This document shows, piece by piece, positions 1-12,132 of a stretch of 64,000 bases of DNA. Positions within the stretch are counted from its first letter, which is position 1. Each line of letters begins with the position of its first letter. The stretch comes from Burkholderiaceae bacterium (lineage in GTDB: Bacteria > Pseudomonadota > Gammaproteobacteria > Burkholderiales > Burkholderiaceae_C). The position numbers and the translations under genes were made by a program. The notes below the pieces were generated by a model. It did no database searches. It saw only the letters and a list, made by a program, of their open reading frames with translations, and had not been told where the DNA came from. The stretch covers positions 310,001-374,000 of the forward strand of contig JAHCKM010000005.1 in assembly GCA_026125795.1 (NCBI GenBank), in the 5' to 3' direction.

Positions 1-8
1 CAAGGGCG

Positions 9-1427
9 TCAAAGCACACGCAGGCAGGCGGCCATGCCGCTGGCCTGGTGATCGAGCACGTGGCAGTGGAACATCCAGTCGCCCGGGTTGTCGGCGACGA
101 ACGCGATTTCTGCGCTCTCGTTGGGCGCCAGCAGCACCGTGTCGAGCCACTCGCGCCGCAGCGTGGCGCGGTCGTTGCGCGAGATCACGCGAAACGCATG
201 GCCGTGCCAGTGCATCGGGTGGTGCCACGCGGTGTCGTTGACCAGGCGCAGCACGTGGCTGCTGCCGCGCCGGAAGATCAGCAGCGGATCGAACATGGCG
301 GCGCCGTCGCCGCAGCCGGTGGCCTTGCCGTTCAAGGCCCACGCCTTGCCTCGCGGCAGGGCGGACATGTCGCCCATCATGCCGCCGCGCAGCACGATCT
401 CGTGCCGCTGCGCATGGGCCAGGTCGGGCTCCGCCAGCGGGTTGGCCGGCAGGCGGATCGGCGCGTCGAGCGCGCGCGTGCGCAACGGCGCCTGGTCGGT
501 GTACACGATGTCGAGCAGCCGGTATTCGCGGCGACGGTAGAAGCCGTCGCGCACCAGATGCCGGCTGCCCGGCGGGCCAAGCATGTCGATGACCACGTCG
601 GCGCGCTGCGCCGGCGCCAGCATGACCACGCCGCCGTCGGGCTCGTGCGGCTCGACCGGCTGGCCGTCGAGCGCCACCACCCTCGGTGCGTGGCCGCTGA
701 AGCCGAGCGCGAAGATGCGCGCGCTGGCGGCGTTGATCAGCCGCAGGCGCACGCGCTCGCCGCTGCGCACGGCGAAGGTCTCGCGCACGCGGCCGTTGAC
801 GGTGACGGTATTGCCCACGCGCCCGTCGTGGCTCGCATCCATGAAAGCACCGAATCCGCCGCGGATCGACGCGTCGCCGTCGAGCCGCCAGTCGCCGAGC
901 ACCCAGACCTCGTCGCGATCGACGGCGATCGGCTCGCGCTCCTCGACGATCAGCGCACCGGCCAGGCCGCGCGCCAGCTGCTCGTGGCTGCGCAGGTGCG
1001 GGTGGTAGAAGAAGGTGCCGGCATCGGGCAGCGCGAACTCGTAGACGAATCGCTCGCCGGGCGCGATCGGCGGCTGCGTGAGACCGGGCACGCCGTCCAT
1101 CGCGTTGGGCAGACGGATGCCGTGCCAATGCACGGTGGTCGGTTCACCGAGCCGGTTGTCCACCTGCACGCGCAATCGATCGCCCTGACGCACGCGCAGC
1201 GCCGGGCCCGGTACCTGGCCACCGTAGGCCCAGACGCGCGTGGCCGGATGCGGCTCGGGCACGAGGCGCACCGACGCCGGTGCCGCGACCAGGCTTCGTT
1301 CCACCGTGGCCGCCGGCGTGGCCGCCCGTGCGCTGCTGCGCAGCGGCAGCAGCGGCGCTGCCGCGAGCGCCGCGAGCGTGCCCAGAACCTGGCGGCGCGC
1401 GGCCTGTGGGCGGCGACGCGCCTTCAT
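9..1427 (-). CDS. Multicopper oxidase, probable periplasmic Cu(I) oxidase
   Basis: A 472-residue exported multicopper oxidase that probably oxidises Cu(I) to the less toxic Cu(II) in the periplasm. The N-terminus has a twin-arginine-type signal (RRQVLG at about 11-16, then an Ala/Leu-rich core). The copper ligands are present: HWHG near 100, HPH near 142, HHPMHWHG near 402 and [12 protein letters not shown] near 454. The last supplies the Cys of the type 1 site, with the terminal Met as probable axial ligand. The ATG at 1427 is chosen because it overlaps the cusA stop codon (ATGA, 1424-1427), implying translational coupling, and because the reading frame upstream lies inside cusA. It is the last gene seen of a cusCBA-oxidase unit. 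The family is certain, but the substrate is inferred from its neighbours. Confidence 0.9.
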   Translation of the reverse strand: MKARRRPQAARRQVLGTLAALAAAPLLPLRSSARAATPAATVERSLVAAPASVRLVPEPHPATRVWAYGGQVPGPALRVRQGDRLRVQVDNRLGEPTTVHWHGIRLPNAMDGVPGLTQPPIAPGERFVYEFALPDAGTFFYHPHLRSHEQLARGLAGALIVEEREPIAVDRDEVWVLGDWRLDGDASIRGGFGAFMDASHDGRVGNTVTVNGRVRETFAVRSGERVRLRLINAASARIFALGFSGHAPRVVALDGQPVEPHEPDGGVVMLAPAQRADVVIDMLGPPGSRHLVRDGFYRRREYRLLDIVYTDQAPLRTRALDAPIRLPANPLAEPDLAHAQRHEIVLRGGMMGDMSALPRGKAWALNGKATGCGDGAAMFDPLLIFRRGSSHVLRLVNDTAWHHPMHWHGHAFRVISRNDRATLRREWLDTVLLAPNESAEIAFVADNPGDWMFHCHVLDHQASGMAACLRVL

Positions 1428-4400
1428 GCCGTGGCCTCGCGCAAGGCCGGCCGCGGCTGGCTGCGCTCGCGCCGACGCCGCATCAGCAGGTACGCCGCCG
1501 GAATCACGAACATCGACAGCAGCGGTGCGGTGATCATGCCGCCCACCATCGGCGCGGCGATGCGCTGCATCACCTCGGAGCCGGTGCCCGAACCCCACAT
1601 GATCGGGAACAGGCCGGCCAGGATCACCGCCACCGTCATCGCCTTGGGTCGCACGCGCAAAACGGCGCCGTCGCGGATCGCATCGAGCAGATCGGCATCG
1701 CCGGTCTGGCCGCGCGCGACGCGCGCTTCCCAGGCGTGTTTGAGGTACAGCAGCATGATCACCCCGAACTCGGCCGCCACGCCGGCCAGTGCGATGAAGC
1801 CCACGGCTCCGGCCACCGAGAGGTTGTACCCGAGCCACCACAGCAGCCAGATGCCGCCCACCAGCGCGAACGGCAATGTGGCCATGATGACCAGCGCCTC
1901 GTCGAAGCGCTGAAAGCTCATGTACAGCAGCACCAAGATGATCAGCAGCGTGAACGGCACGACGAGCTTCAGCTTCGCGGTGGCACGCTCGAGGAACTCG
2001 AACTGGCCCGACCACGAGACCGAATACCCCGGCGGCAGTTGCACCTGGTCGGCGACGATGCGCTGCATCTCCTGCACCGCGGACTTCAGATCGCGACCGC
2101 GGATGTCGACATAGACCCAGCCGGACAGCCGCGCGTTCTCGCTGCGCAGCATCGGCGGCCCGTCGGTGATGCGCACGTCGGCCACGTCGGACAGCACCAG
2201 GCGCTGGCCGCGCTCGGTCACGATCGGCAGGCGCCGCAGCTTGTCCACGGAATCGCGCGTCTCTCGCGGATAGCGCACGCTGATCGGGAAGCGCTGCAGC
2301 CCCTCGACCGTCTCGCCGATGTTGTCGCCACCCACCGCCGAGGTGATCACCGACTGCACGTCGGCGATGTTCAGTCCGTAGCGCGCCGCGGCATCACGCT
2401 GGATCGTCACGTCGACATAACGGCCGCCGGTGAGGCGCTCGGCCAGCGCGCTGCTGACCCCGGGCACGTCCTTCAGCGCGCGCTCGATCTCGCCGGTGAT
2501 CTTGTCGATGGTCGGCAGGTCGTTGCCGGCGACCTTGACGCCCACCGCGCTCTTGATGCCGGTGGCCAGCATGTCGATGCGGTTGCGGATCGGCGGCACC
2601 CAGATGTTGGCCAGGCCCGGCACTCTGACCGTGCGGTCGAGCTCCTCGACCAGCTGATCCTGCGTGAGCCCGGGACGCCATTGGTCCTTGGGCTTGAACT
2701 GGATCGTGGTTTCGAACATCTCCAGCGGCGCCGGGTCGGTGGCGGTCTCGGCGCGCCCGGCCTTGCCGTAGACGCTGGCCACCTCGGGCACGGTGCGGAT
2801 CAGCCGGTCGGTCTGCTGCAGCAGCTCGGCCGCCTTGCCGGCCGAGAGGCCCGGCAACGCGGAGGGCATGTACAGCAGGTCGCCCTCGTCGAGGCGTGGC
2901 ATGAACTCGGTGCCGATGTGCTGCAGCGGCCAAAGGCTGGCGACGAACACGGCCGCGGCGGCCGTGATGGTGGCCTTGGGCCAGCGCAACACCAGATTGA
3001 GCAGCGGCCGGTACAGCGCGATCAGCACGCGGCTCAGGGGGTTGCGCCGCTCGTCGGGGATGCGGCCGCGGATCAGATAGCCCATCAGCACCGGGATCAG
3101 CGTGACCGCCAGGCCCGCCGCGGCGGCCATCGCATAGGTCTTGGTGAAGGCCAGCGGCGAGAACAGGCGTCCCTCCTGGGCCTCGAGCGTGAACACCGGG
3201 ATGAAGCTCAGCGTGATGATCAGCAGCGAGTAGAACAGCGCCGGCCCCACCTCGGCCGCCGCATCGCCGATCACGCGCCAGCGCGCGTCGCCTTCGAGTT
3301 TGTCGGTCGGATGCTCGTGCGCCCAGCGCTCCAGGTGCTTGTGCGCGTTCTCGATCATCACCACCGCGGCGTCGACCATCGCGCCGATCGCGATCGCGAT
3401 GCCGCCGAGCGACATGATGTTGGCGTTGACGCCTTGGTAGCGCATCACGATGAACGCGGCCAGGATGCCGAGCGGCAGCGACACGATGGCGACGAACGCC
3501 GAGCGCAGGTGGAACAGGAACAGGAAACACACCAGCGCGACGACGATGAACTCCTCGGCCAGCTTGTCGCGCAGGTTGGCCACCGCGCGCTCGATCAGGT
3601 TGGAGCGGTCGTACACCGGCACGATCTGCACGCCGCGCGGCAGGCTGCCCTGCAGCTGCTGCAGCTTGTCCTTCACCGCGGCAATCGTCTCGAGCGCGTT
3701 CTTGCCCGAGCGCATCACGATCACGCCGCCGGTGGCCTCGCCCTCGCCGTCGAGCTCGCCGATGCCGCGCCGCATCTCCGGCCCCATCTGGATGCGCGCC
3801 ACGTCGCCCAGATGCACCGACACGCCTGCGTCGGTGGTCGTCAAGGGGATCTTGCGAAAGTCGTCGAGCGACTGCAGGTAGCCCGACGCGCGCACCATGT
3901 ACTCGGCCTCGCCGAGCTCGAGCACCGAGCCGCCGGCCTCCTGGTTGGCCTTGCGGATCGCGTCGACGATCCTGCCGTGCGGGATCGCGTAGGCAGCGAG
4001 CTTGTCTGGATCGAGCAGCACCTGGTACTGCCGCACCATGCCGCCGACGGTGGCCACCTCGGCGACGTTGGCCACGGTCTTCAGCTCGTACTTGAGGAAC
4101 CAGTCCTGCAACGCGCGCAACTGGCCCGCGTCGAGCTGGCCGCTGCGATCGACCAGCGCGTACTGGTAGACCCAGCCCACGCCGGTGGCGTCGGGCCCGA
4201 GCGAGGCGCGGGCGTTGGCCGGCAGGCGCGACTGCACCTGGTTGAGGTACTCGAGCACGCGCGAGCGTGCCCAATACAGGTCGGTGCCGTCTTCGAACAG
4301 CACGTAGACGAAGCTGTCGCCGAAGAACGAGTACCCGCGCACCGTCTTCGCGCCCGGCACCGACAGCATCGTGGTGGTCAGCGGGTAGGTGATCTGGTTC

Positions 4401-4585
4401 TCGACGATGCGCGGCGCCTGGCCCGGATACGTCGTGCGGATGATCACCTGCACGTCGGACAGGTCGGGCAGCGCGTCGAGCGGCGTGCGCAGCAGCGACA
4501 CCACGCCCCACGCCGCGATGCCCAGCGTGGCCAGCAGCACCAGGAAGCGGTTGGCGATCGACCAGCGGATCAGGCGCGCGATCAT
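1424..4585 (-). CDS. cusA: CusA-type heavy-metal RND efflux pump, inner-membrane subunit
   Basis: A 1053-residue RND transporter of the heavy-metal (HME) class, the proton-driven inner-membrane engine of a tripartite Cu(I)/Ag(I) efflux complex. It has the usual N-terminal membrane helix ([18 protein letters not shown]), the periplasmic porter start with the conserved [12 protein letters not shown] and the second-half landmark [17 protein letters not shown], followed by the second set of membrane helices. Length matches the family. The ATG at 4585 overlaps the cusB stop by four bases (ATGA), and the cusA stop overlaps the downstream oxidase in the same way, so the genes form a coupled operon. 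Copper or silver is preferred over zinc, cobalt or nickel because every neighbour is a copper protein, but metal choice was not read from individual Met residues. Confidence 0.95.
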   Translation of the reverse strand: MIARLIRWSIANRFLVLLATLGIAAWGVVSLLRTPLDALPDLSDVQVIIRTTYPGQAPRIVENQITYPLTTTMLSVPGAKTVRGYSFFGDSFVYVLFEDGTDLYWARSRVLEYLNQVQSRLPANARASLGPDATGVGWVYQYALVDRSGQLDAGQLRALQDWFLKYELKTVANVAEVATVGGMVRQYQVLLDPDKLAAYAIPHGRIVDAIRKANQEAGGSVLELGEAEYMVRASGYLQSLDDFRKIPLTTTDAGVSVHLGDVARIQMGPEMRRGIGELDGEGEATGGVIVMRSGKNALETIAAVKDKLQQLQGSLPRGVQIVPVYDRSNLIERAVANLRDKLAEEFIVVALVCFLFLFHLRSAFVAIVSLPLGILAAFIVMRYQGVNANIMSLGGIAIAIGAMVDAAVVMIENAHKHLERWAHEHPTDKLEGDARWRVIGDAAAEVGPALFYSLLIITLSFIPVFTLEAQEGRLFSPLAFTKTYAMAAAAGLAVTLIPVLMGYLIRGRIPDERRNPLSRVLIALYRPLLNLVLRWPKATITAAAAVFVASLWPLQHIGTEFMPRLDEGDLLYMPSALPGLSAGKAAELLQQTDRLIRTVPEVASVYGKAGRAETATDPAPLEMFETTIQFKPKDQWRPGLTQDQLVEELDRTVRVPGLANIWVPPIRNRIDMLATGIKSAVGVKVAGNDLPTIDKITGEIERALKDVPGVSSALAERLTGGRYVDVTIQRDAAARYGLNIADVQSVITSAVGGDNIGETVEGLQRFPISVRYPRETRDSVDKLRRLPIVTERGQRLVLSDVADVRITDGPPMLRSENARLSGWVYVDIRGRDLKSAVQEMQRIVADQVQLPPGYSVSWSGQFEFLERATAKLKLVVPFTLLIILVLLYMSFQRFDEALVIMATLPFALVGGIWLLWWLGYNLSVAGAVGFIALAGVAAEFGVIMLLYLKHAWEARVARGQTGDADLLDAIRDGAVLRVRPKAMTVAVILAGLFPIMWGSGTGSEVMQRIAAPMVGGMITAPLLSMFVIPAAYLLMRRRRERSQPRPALREATA

Positions 4586-6225
4586 CGCGGGCTCCCGGGT
4601 GCCGACGCGCTCGGTTTCGGCTCCGGTGCCAGCGGCGTCAGCCGCGTCAGCTGCGGCTGGTTGTCGGCATCCATGTAGAACTCGAACGCCACCTTGTCGC
4701 CGGCCTCGAGCCCGCGCGGCAGCTTGGCACGCCCGCCCGGCGGCAGCTTGAAGTCCATCGTCATCTCTCCCCACTTGATGGAAGGGATCGGGCCGTGTGT
4801 CAGCGTGACCGCGTCGCGCTCGATCGCGTCGACGCGGGCCTCACCCTGGTGGCGCGGCGCGCTGTTGGACGTGGTCGGGGGCGGCTCCGCATTGAGCCGC
4901 GCCTCCACGCCGCGCAGACTGGCTTCGGAGTCGATCAGGAACTGCGACGACACCACCACGCGCTGGCCCGCCTGCAGGCCGCGCTTGATCTCGGTCTGGC
5001 CGCCGCTCTCGATGCCGATCTCCACCTCGACCGGACGAAAGCGGCCGCCTTGTTCATCGGCTTCAGACAGCATCACCACCGTGCGGCGGCCGGTCTGGAT
5101 CACCGCCTCGGTGGGGATGAGCAGGGCCTTGCCGGCACGCATGTCCATGAACTGCATCTGCACGAACATGCCGGGCACCAGCCGGCCACTCGTGTTGGCG
5201 AGCTCCATGCGCGCCTTCAGCGTGCGCGTGGTCGCGTTCACCTCGGGCAGCAGCGCCTGCACGCGGCCTTCGAAGGCCATGCCGGGCACCGCGGGGCTGC
5301 GCGCCTGCACCTTGGCGCCGGGCCGCAGCAGCGCGGCCTGGCTCTCGGGCACCTCAGCGTTGGCCCACACGGTGGCGATGCCGTTGATGCGGAACAGCGT
5401 GCTGCCGGACATCACCGTGGTGCCCTCGCGCACCATCAGCTCGCTGACGATGCCGCTGCGCGGCGCCGCCACCGTGAAGCGCGGCTGCGTGCGACTGCTG
5501 CCTTCCACGAGCGCGATCTGCGCCTCGTCCATGCCGGCCTGGCGCATGCGCTGGCGTGCGCCGTCGACGAGCGCGGCCAGGTCGGTGCCTTGCATGCGTC
5601 GCACCGACAGAAACTCTTCCTGCGCCGCGATCCAGTCCGGCACGTAGATCTCGGCCAGCGGCTGGCCGGCGGCCACGCGGTCGAGCGTGGCGCGCACGTG
5701 CAACTTCTCGACGAAGCCGGTGGCGCGCGCCTGCACCACCACCTGGTCGCGTTCGTTCCACGCGATGCTGCCCACCGCCGACACCTGCGGCGCGAGCTTT
5801 CCTTCGGTGACCGGCGCGGTGCGCACGCCCAGGCTCTGCTGGATGCGCGGGCTCACCGCGACGTTGCTCGAGTCGCTGTTGCCGCCGCCGTACACCGGGT
5901 ACAGCATCATGTCCATGAAGGGCGACTTGGCCGGCTTGTCGAACTTGTTTCCCGGCACCATCGGATCGTGGTAGTAGAGGATCTTCTTGCCGTTGGCCGG
6001 GTCGGTGTCGCCGGCCTTGATCCCCGCGGCGATGTGGCGACGCGTGGCGTCTTCGGCCGACTCGTTGGCCGGTGCGCCGGCAACGGCGCCGGAGGCGGTG
6101 CCGCTCGCCGGTGCTGCGCCCATGCCCATGCCACGCTGCATGCCGATGGCGTACAGGCCGTAGCCGGCGCCGCCGAGCGCGGCCGCGGCGGCCCATGCCA
6201 GAACAACAAGCGTGTTGCGTTTCAT
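4582..6225 (-). CDS. cusB: CusB-type membrane fusion protein with HMBD and C-terminal CusF-like domain
   Basis: A 547-residue periplasmic adaptor linking CusA to the outer-membrane channel. In order it has an N-terminal membrane anchor (residues 5-27), a Met/Gly stretch (GMQRGMGMG), a heavy-metal-binding domain near 83-112 (YYHDPMVPG then [10 protein letters not shown]), the barrel-sandwich and beta-barrel adaptor domains, and an extra tail from about 455 to 535. The tail resembles CusF: it contains [13 protein letters not shown], which carries the Trp and the Met-x-Met that bind Cu(I) in CusF. Stand-alone CusB proteins of about 400 residues lack this tail. The stop overlaps cusA and the start overlaps the cusC stop, both by ATGA. 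The fused chaperone may feed metal directly to the pump, which is inference. Confidence 0.93.
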   Translation of the reverse strand: MKRNTLVVLAWAAAAALGGAGYGLYAIGMQRGMGMGAAPASGTASGAVAGAPANESAEDATRRHIAAGIKAGDTDPANGKKILYYHDPMVPGNKFDKPAKSPFMDMMLYPVYGGGNSDSSNVAVSPRIQQSLGVRTAPVTEGKLAPQVSAVGSIAWNERDQVVVQARATGFVEKLHVRATLDRVAAGQPLAEIYVPDWIAAQEEFLSVRRMQGTDLAALVDGARQRMRQAGMDEAQIALVEGSSRTQPRFTVAAPRSGIVSELMVREGTTVMSGSTLFRINGIATVWANAEVPESQAALLRPGAKVQARSPAVPGMAFEGRVQALLPEVNATTRTLKARMELANTSGRLVPGMFVQMQFMDMRAGKALLIPTEAVIQTGRRTVVMLSEADEQGGRFRPVEVEIGIESGGQTEIKRGLQAGQRVVVSSQFLIDSEASLRGVEARLNAEPPPTTSNSAPRHQGEARVDAIERDAVTLTHGPIPSIKWGEMTMDFKLPPGGRAKLPRGLEAGDKVAFEFYMDADNQPQLTRLTPLAPEPKPSASAPGSPR

Positions 6226-7532
6226 CGTTGCGGCTCCTGGGTGCCGGCGTGGCGTGTGCCGTCAGGGGTGGGTGCGGGTGGGATCAGGTACTCGAGCTGG
6301 GCCCACAGCGCGGCGTTCTCCATCTCTAGGCGCAGTCGTTCCATGCGCGTGTCGATCTCCGCGCGCCGCGCCTCGAGCACCGCGGCGAGTGACCCGGCGG
6401 CGCCGCGGTACGCTGCGAGCGCGGCCTGTGTGCGTTCACGCGCCAGCGGGATCAGCGTGTCGTCGTACCGGCCCAGTCGCGTGCGGTTGATGCGCCACTG
6501 CTGCAACCAGGTGCGCGTCTGCGCCGCGTGCTCGCGAAGGGTCTCGTCGCGCTGGGCGCGCACCTGCTCCACCATGGCCAAGCGAGCAGCGACCTCGCGG
6601 TCCTGCCGGTTCTTCTGGTCCCACTGCAGCGGCACCGACACGTTGAGCGACACCATGTTCGAATAGGCCGAACCGCGCTGGCTGAACATCAGCTCGACGC
6701 TCCAGTCGGCGCGCTTGTTGCTCTGCGCGGCATCCACTTCGGCCAGCGCCATCGCTTCCTGCCGTGCCAGCAGTGCGAGCTGCGGGTGGTGCTCGATTTG
6801 CGCGTCGAGCCGCTGGGCATCGATCGGCGCTCGGCCCGTGTCGGGCGGCGCGGCGAGCGGCCGCTCGGCGGCGGCGCCGAGCCAGCGCGCGAGGCGAGTC
6901 TTCGCGGTGAGGGTCTGCGACTCGGTCTGGCGCAGGCGGTCGTCGATCTGTGCCACCGCGGAGCGCGCGGCGAACACGTCGGCCTGCGCACCCCGACCGC
7001 CGCGATAGCCCGACTCTGCGGCCTCGACCTGCAGCGTTGCCTCGTCGCGTTGCAGGCGCAGCAACTCGCTCATGCGATCGAGGTAGTGGCGGTCGAGCCA
7101 CGCCATCGCGGTTTCGCGCCGCAGATCGGCCAGCGCGACCGCCCGCGCCGCCAGCGCAGCGTCGGCCTCGCGCTCGAGGCGCGCCGCGCGCGCCGAGCGC
7201 TTGCCTTCGCGCGTGAACTCCTGCATCAAGCCGATCGAGCGCATCGTCATGAAATCGCGTGTCAGGCTGAAGCGGTCGGCCTTGTTGACCGGCAGGTTGT
7301 TGATGCCGGCCTTCAGCGCCGGATCGGGCAGCTGCCCGGCCGCCACTGACATCTCGAGCGCCGCGCTCGCGGCGGCGTCCTGCGCCGGCAGCGCGCGCGA
7401 GCGCTGCTGCGCCAAGCGCAGCGCCTCGTCGAGGCTCAGGGCTTCGTCGGCCCACGCCGGCGGTGCCGTGGCCACGACGAGCGCGGCGCCGAGCGCGGCC
7501 GAGGCCAGGCGACTCGATGAAAAGCTGAACAT
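6222..7532 (-). CDS. cusC: TolC/CusC-family outer-membrane efflux protein
   Basis: A 436-residue outer-membrane factor, the exit duct of the Cus complex. It starts with a Sec signal peptide ending near PAWA-D (residues 26-30), followed by two long helical repeats typical of TolC relatives (LSLDEALRLAQQRSRAL in the first). No lipobox is visible, unlike E. coli CusC. The start is well supported by GGAGAAAAG six bases upstream of the ATG. The stop overlaps the cusB start (6222-6225). A second TolC-type protein of the lipoprotein class lies at 14110-15537, so the island has two outer-membrane channels. Confidence 0.92.
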   Translation of the reverse strand: MFSFSSSRLASAALGAALVVATAPPAWADEALSLDEALRLAQQRSRALPAQDAAASAALEMSVAAGQLPDPALKAGINNLPVNKADRFSLTRDFMTMRSIGLMQEFTREGKRSARAARLEREADAALAARAVALADLRRETAMAWLDRHYLDRMSELLRLQRDEATLQVEAAESGYRGGRGAQADVFAARSAVAQIDDRLRQTESQTLTAKTRLARWLGAAAERPLAAPPDTGRAPIDAQRLDAQIEHHPQLALLARQEAMALAEVDAAQSNKRADWSVELMFSQRGSAYSNMVSLNVSVPLQWDQKNRQDREVAARLAMVEQVRAQRDETLREHAAQTRTWLQQWRINRTRLGRYDDTLIPLARERTQAALAAYRGAAGSLAAVLEARRAEIDTRMERLRLEMENAALWAQLEYLIPPAPTPDGTRHAGTQEPQR

Positions 7533-7658
7533 GTTCTTTTCTCCGGACGATCGAGACGGCCCCGGGTTCGGGCCGTGGTCGCACGTGCTCGCAAAGGGCG
7601 GGCACGGCGCTGCGCCGACAGGGCCGCACAGGCCGTCAGCAGGGTGGCGTGCGGAGGA

Positions 7659-8114
7659 TCAGATTCGGTACACGCAATGCGCGATTGCGTGCGGCGGTGA
7701 CGCCGCGACCAGCGCGCTGATCGGCGCCGCAGCGGGGCGCATCGGACCCTTCTCAGGCCTGGTCGGTGTGGCGTACAGCAATGCCAGCACAGCAGCCGGC
7801 ACGTTCAGCGTGGCAGATTGATCGCTCTGCTTGCCGTACCTGCAGTGTTCGGCGCACAGGTTGGGCGCAGCCGGATCGTATGCGGCACCCGTGGCGCCGT
7901 TCATGCCCTCGCAGCCGGGCATCGGGGTGGATGCGGCAGCGACCGGTGCGGATGCTTGTTGCGGCTCGGCGCCCAGCGCCGCTGCGATACCCGGGCAGGC
8001 ATAGGCGGCGACCGCCAGCTGCGCACTCAGCAGCACACCGGCCAGACAAGCCGCCATCCTGCGCAGGAAGCTGCGCGTCAGGCTGAACGGCAAGCGGATC
8101 GGTGCGGCGGACAT
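7659..8114 (-). CDS. Small exported Cys/Met-containing protein upstream of cusCBA
   Basis: A 151-residue protein of no recognised family. It has an N-terminal hydrophobic export signal (MAACLAGVLLSAQLAVAAYA, about residues 19-38) and a mature part with scattered Cys and His: ACPG, PMPGCEGMNG, NLCAEHCRYGK and a final HCVYRI. It is the first gene of the presumed cusCBA unit and lies 126 bases upstream of cusC. Small secreted proteins of this type occur in copper gene clusters, so a metal-binding or sensing role is plausible, but nothing in the sequence proves it. A TAGAAT hexamer at 8136-8141 on the same strand could be its -10 box, although no good -35 was found. Confidence 0.7.
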   Translation of the reverse strand: MSAAPIRLPFSLTRSFLRRMAACLAGVLLSAQLAVAAYACPGIAAALGAEPQQASAPVAAASTPMPGCEGMNGATGAAYDPAAPNLCAEHCRYGKQSDQSATLNVPAAVLALLYATPTRPEKGPMRPAAAPISALVAASPPHAIAHCVYRI

Positions 8115-8220
8115 GGGAACTCTCGGCTGAGGGCGATTCTACGAACGAGCCGCGGCGGCGTGCATCTGTGCGATCTGCGCTGCCAGCAGCGCTCGCGAAG
8201 CCCTACCCTAGGCCCTTGGC

Positions 8221-8781
8221 TCACGGGACGCCTTGACGTCCGTCAACGCGCGCACCGCGCCGTCGGACAACCAGCCACCACACCAGCGCCGCGGCGATGG
8301 CGGCGTAATTCAGCACCATGAACCACGGCGTGTTCCATGCCAGGCCGTCGAAGCCCCAATAGGTGAACGGGTACAGCACCGGCGATGGATAGAACTCGGC
8401 CGAGTGCGTGAACACGTCGATCACGATGTGCGACCACCAGCCCAGCAGCGGCAGCCAGAGCGTGCGCATCAGCGCCCACGCGAGCGCCGTGACGGCGGCC
8501 GCCATCACGGCGCTGTGCAGCACGCAGTGCAGGTGATGGCTCCACAGCGCCACCGCGGGCGGCAGCGCCGGCTCGCCGCCCGGCAGTGCCGTGGCGTAGG
8601 CGTACAGCACATGGAAGTCGCCGCGGGCGACAGCGAGACCGAGCAGTGGCAGCAACTGCGCCAGGTCGGGCAACACGGCCAGCGCCACCACGGCGGCAGC
8701 CGTGCGGGCCGGCACCGGCCGGTATCGGCGCGCGAAGGTCGCGCCCAGGCCGGCCCACAAGCCGTGCGCGAGGATGTCCAT
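8221..8781 (-). CDS. DUF457-like membrane protein (metal-dependent hydrolase family)
   Basis: A 186-residue integral membrane protein with about four to five hydrophobic segments. Histidines sit at or near helix ends: MDILAHGLWAGLG at the start, WSHHLHCVLHS in the middle and WWSHIVIDVFTHS toward the end. The pattern HG-(helix)-DLAQLLPLL-HxxHxxxHS-WWSH-D-H resembles YdjM/DUF457 inner-membrane proteins, annotated as metal-dependent hydrolases of unknown substrate. The ATG at 8781 was chosen over a TTG at 8799 that would overlap the ATPase stop codon. It lies immediately downstream of the copper ATPase gene and is probably cotranscribed with it. A role in copper resistance is only suggested by position. 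Confidence 0.7.
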   Translation of the reverse strand: MDILAHGLWAGLGATFARRYRPVPARTAAAVVALAVLPDLAQLLPLLGLAVARGDFHVLYAYATALPGGEPALPPAVALWSHHLHCVLHSAVMAAAVTALAWALMRTLWLPLLGWWSHIVIDVFTHSAEFYPSPVLYPFTYWGFDGLAWNTPWFMVLNYAAIAAALVWWLVVRRRGARVDGRQGVP

Positions 8782-8795
8782 GGCGGATCCGGGAC

Positions 8796-11033
<2,238 letters not shown>

Positions 11034-11091
11034 GTCATCCCCGGGGACGTTGAGTGCATGGCCCACCGCCGCGGCAGCAAGCCCGTTGCAA

Positions 11092-11123
11092 ACGATGAAC
11101 CTTGACATCATGGGAATGTCAAG
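11092..11123 (-). promoter_or_regulatory. CueR/MerR-type operator-promoter for the copper ATPase
   Basis: On the minus strand there is a perfect dyad CTTGACAT-N7-ATGTCAAG (11101-11123). The first arm contains a consensus -35 box TTGACA. A -10-like CATCGT lies 19 bases after the -35 (11092-11097). An overlong 19-20 bp spacer with the dyad centred in it is the hallmark of promoters activated by MerR-family metal sensors such as CueR. The AAGG-TT flank also matches CueR sites. It lies about 60-90 bases upstream of the ATPase ATG. No MerR-family gene is present in this window. Confidence 0.75.
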
Positions 11124-11301
11124 CGAGTCCACGATGTCGAGGCACAGGGCGACGATCTCCGGATCGCTGTCAGGGCACAAGGTGTGTGGCCGCTCGTGCC
11201 CTGTGGCAGCCCTGCATGCGCGGCAATCCGCGGGCCCGGCGCCGGCGTGGCGATGTGTGTCACGGTGCGCCTGCGAGCTCGGCGTGGCCGGCAGCGGCGT
11301 G

Positions 11302-11637
11302 TCAGCGGGCCGGCTCGATCGCCGTCACGACATAACCGCTGTCGCTCTTCTCGGCGCGAAAGCGCACTTTGTCGCCGGCCTTGACCTTGTCGAGCAACGC
11401 GCTGTCCTTGACCTGGAACACCATCGTCATGCCGGGCATGTCGAGGTTCTTGATCTCGCCGTGCTTGATGGTCAGCTTGCTCGCGCCCTTGTCGACCTTG
11501 CGGATCTCGCCGTCGGCGAGGTCGGCCGCGCCGTGATGCGCCGCATGGTCGTCGGTCTTCTGCTGCGCCAGCACGGGAACGGCGGCTGCGCAGGCGGCAA
11601 CGGCCAGCGCAACGAAACGGATCTTCAAGTCGGTCAT
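11302..11637 (-). CDS. cusF: CusF-type periplasmic copper chaperone
   Basis: A 111-residue exported copper-binding protein. After a Sec signal (cleavage near LAQ, about residue 24) there is a short His-containing stretch ([10 protein letters not shown]), then one CusF-type OB-fold domain: [33 protein letters not shown] and a terminal VTAIEPAR. The Met-x-Met of GMTM is the Cu(I) ligand pair. The Trp that caps the metal in E. coli CusF is not seen at the equivalent place, where the sequence reads IKNLDMPGM. It lies 18 bases downstream of the DUF411 gene and is probably the last gene of the 16.4-11.3 kb unit. A second CusF-like domain is fused to CusB. Confidence 0.9.
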   Translation of the reverse strand: MTDLKIRFVALAVAACAAAVPVLAQQKTDDHAAHHGAADLADGEIRKVDKGASKLTIKHGEIKNLDMPGMTMVFQVKDSALLDKVKAGDKVRFRAEKSDSGYVVTAIEPAR

Positions 11638-11655
11638 GTCGGACTCCTTCGGATA

Positions 11656-12132
11656 TCAGCGGTAAGCCTGGAAAACGCGGCTGCTGCCGTCCTTGCGGAC
11701 CAGCAAGACGTCGTGCGGGTCTTTGCGGCCGCGGTACTCGGGGCCGTCCATGCCGGGCGAGCCCACCGGCATCGCCGGCACGGCCAGGCCCACCGCAGCG
11801 GGGCGCTCGCTCAGCAGCCGGCGGATCTCGCGCGCCGGCACATGACCTTCGAGCGCATAGCCGCCCACGCTCGCGGTGTGGCAGGAGCCGTACTGCAACG
11901 GCATGCCCAGGCGCGCGCGGGCGTCGGTGTTGCCGTCGTCGTGGGTGCGCACGGTGAAGCCGTTGGCCTCGAGGTGGCGCACCCAGTCCTTGCAGCAGCC
12001 ACAGCTCGGGCTCTTCCATACCTCGACCACCGGCGCGGGCGGATTTGCCCACGCGGCAGCAAACATCGAGAACCCACACGCCGCGCCGATGCGCAGCCAG
12101 CCGCGCCGCGTGGTTGCGTGAATCGTGCTCAT
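11656..12132 (-). CDS. DUF411 metal-binding protein
   Basis: A 158-residue exported protein of the DUF411 family, which is commonly found in copper and silver resistance clusters. The N-terminus has an arginine-rich start (TTRRGWLRIG, a possible Tat signal) and a hydrophobic core ending near AWA-N. The family signature follows: VWKSPSCGCCKDWVRHL with a CxCC cluster, then GSCHTASVGGYALEGHVPA and a C-terminal DVLLV-FQAYR. The Cys cluster could bind Cu(I), but the biochemical role is not established. The ATG overlaps the cupredoxin stop codon by four bases (12129-12132), so the two are translationally coupled. Confidence 0.88.
   Translation of the reverse strand: MSTIHATTRRGWLRIGAACGFSMFAAAWANPPAPVVEVWKSPSCGCCKDWVRHLEANGFTVRTHDDGNTDARARLGMPLQYGSCHTASVGGYALEGHVPAREIRRLLSERPAAVGLAVPAMPVGSPGMDGPEYRGRKDPHDVLLVRKDGSSRVFQAYR

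Noticed and set aside
1280-4678. Very long plus-strand open frame of over 1100 codons opposite cusA
   Set aside because: It is the mirror of a high-GC gene; the translation is Arg/His/Gln-rich low-complexity sequence with no family motifs. The same holds for similar frames at 48-1913, 4795-6666 and 9402-11105.
11034-11180. Longer copper ATPase starting at a TTG (11180) with an extra Cys-containing segment
   Set aside because: The MerR-type promoter lies inside this stretch and the ATG at 11033 has a good ribosome site. The segment has no recognisable domain.
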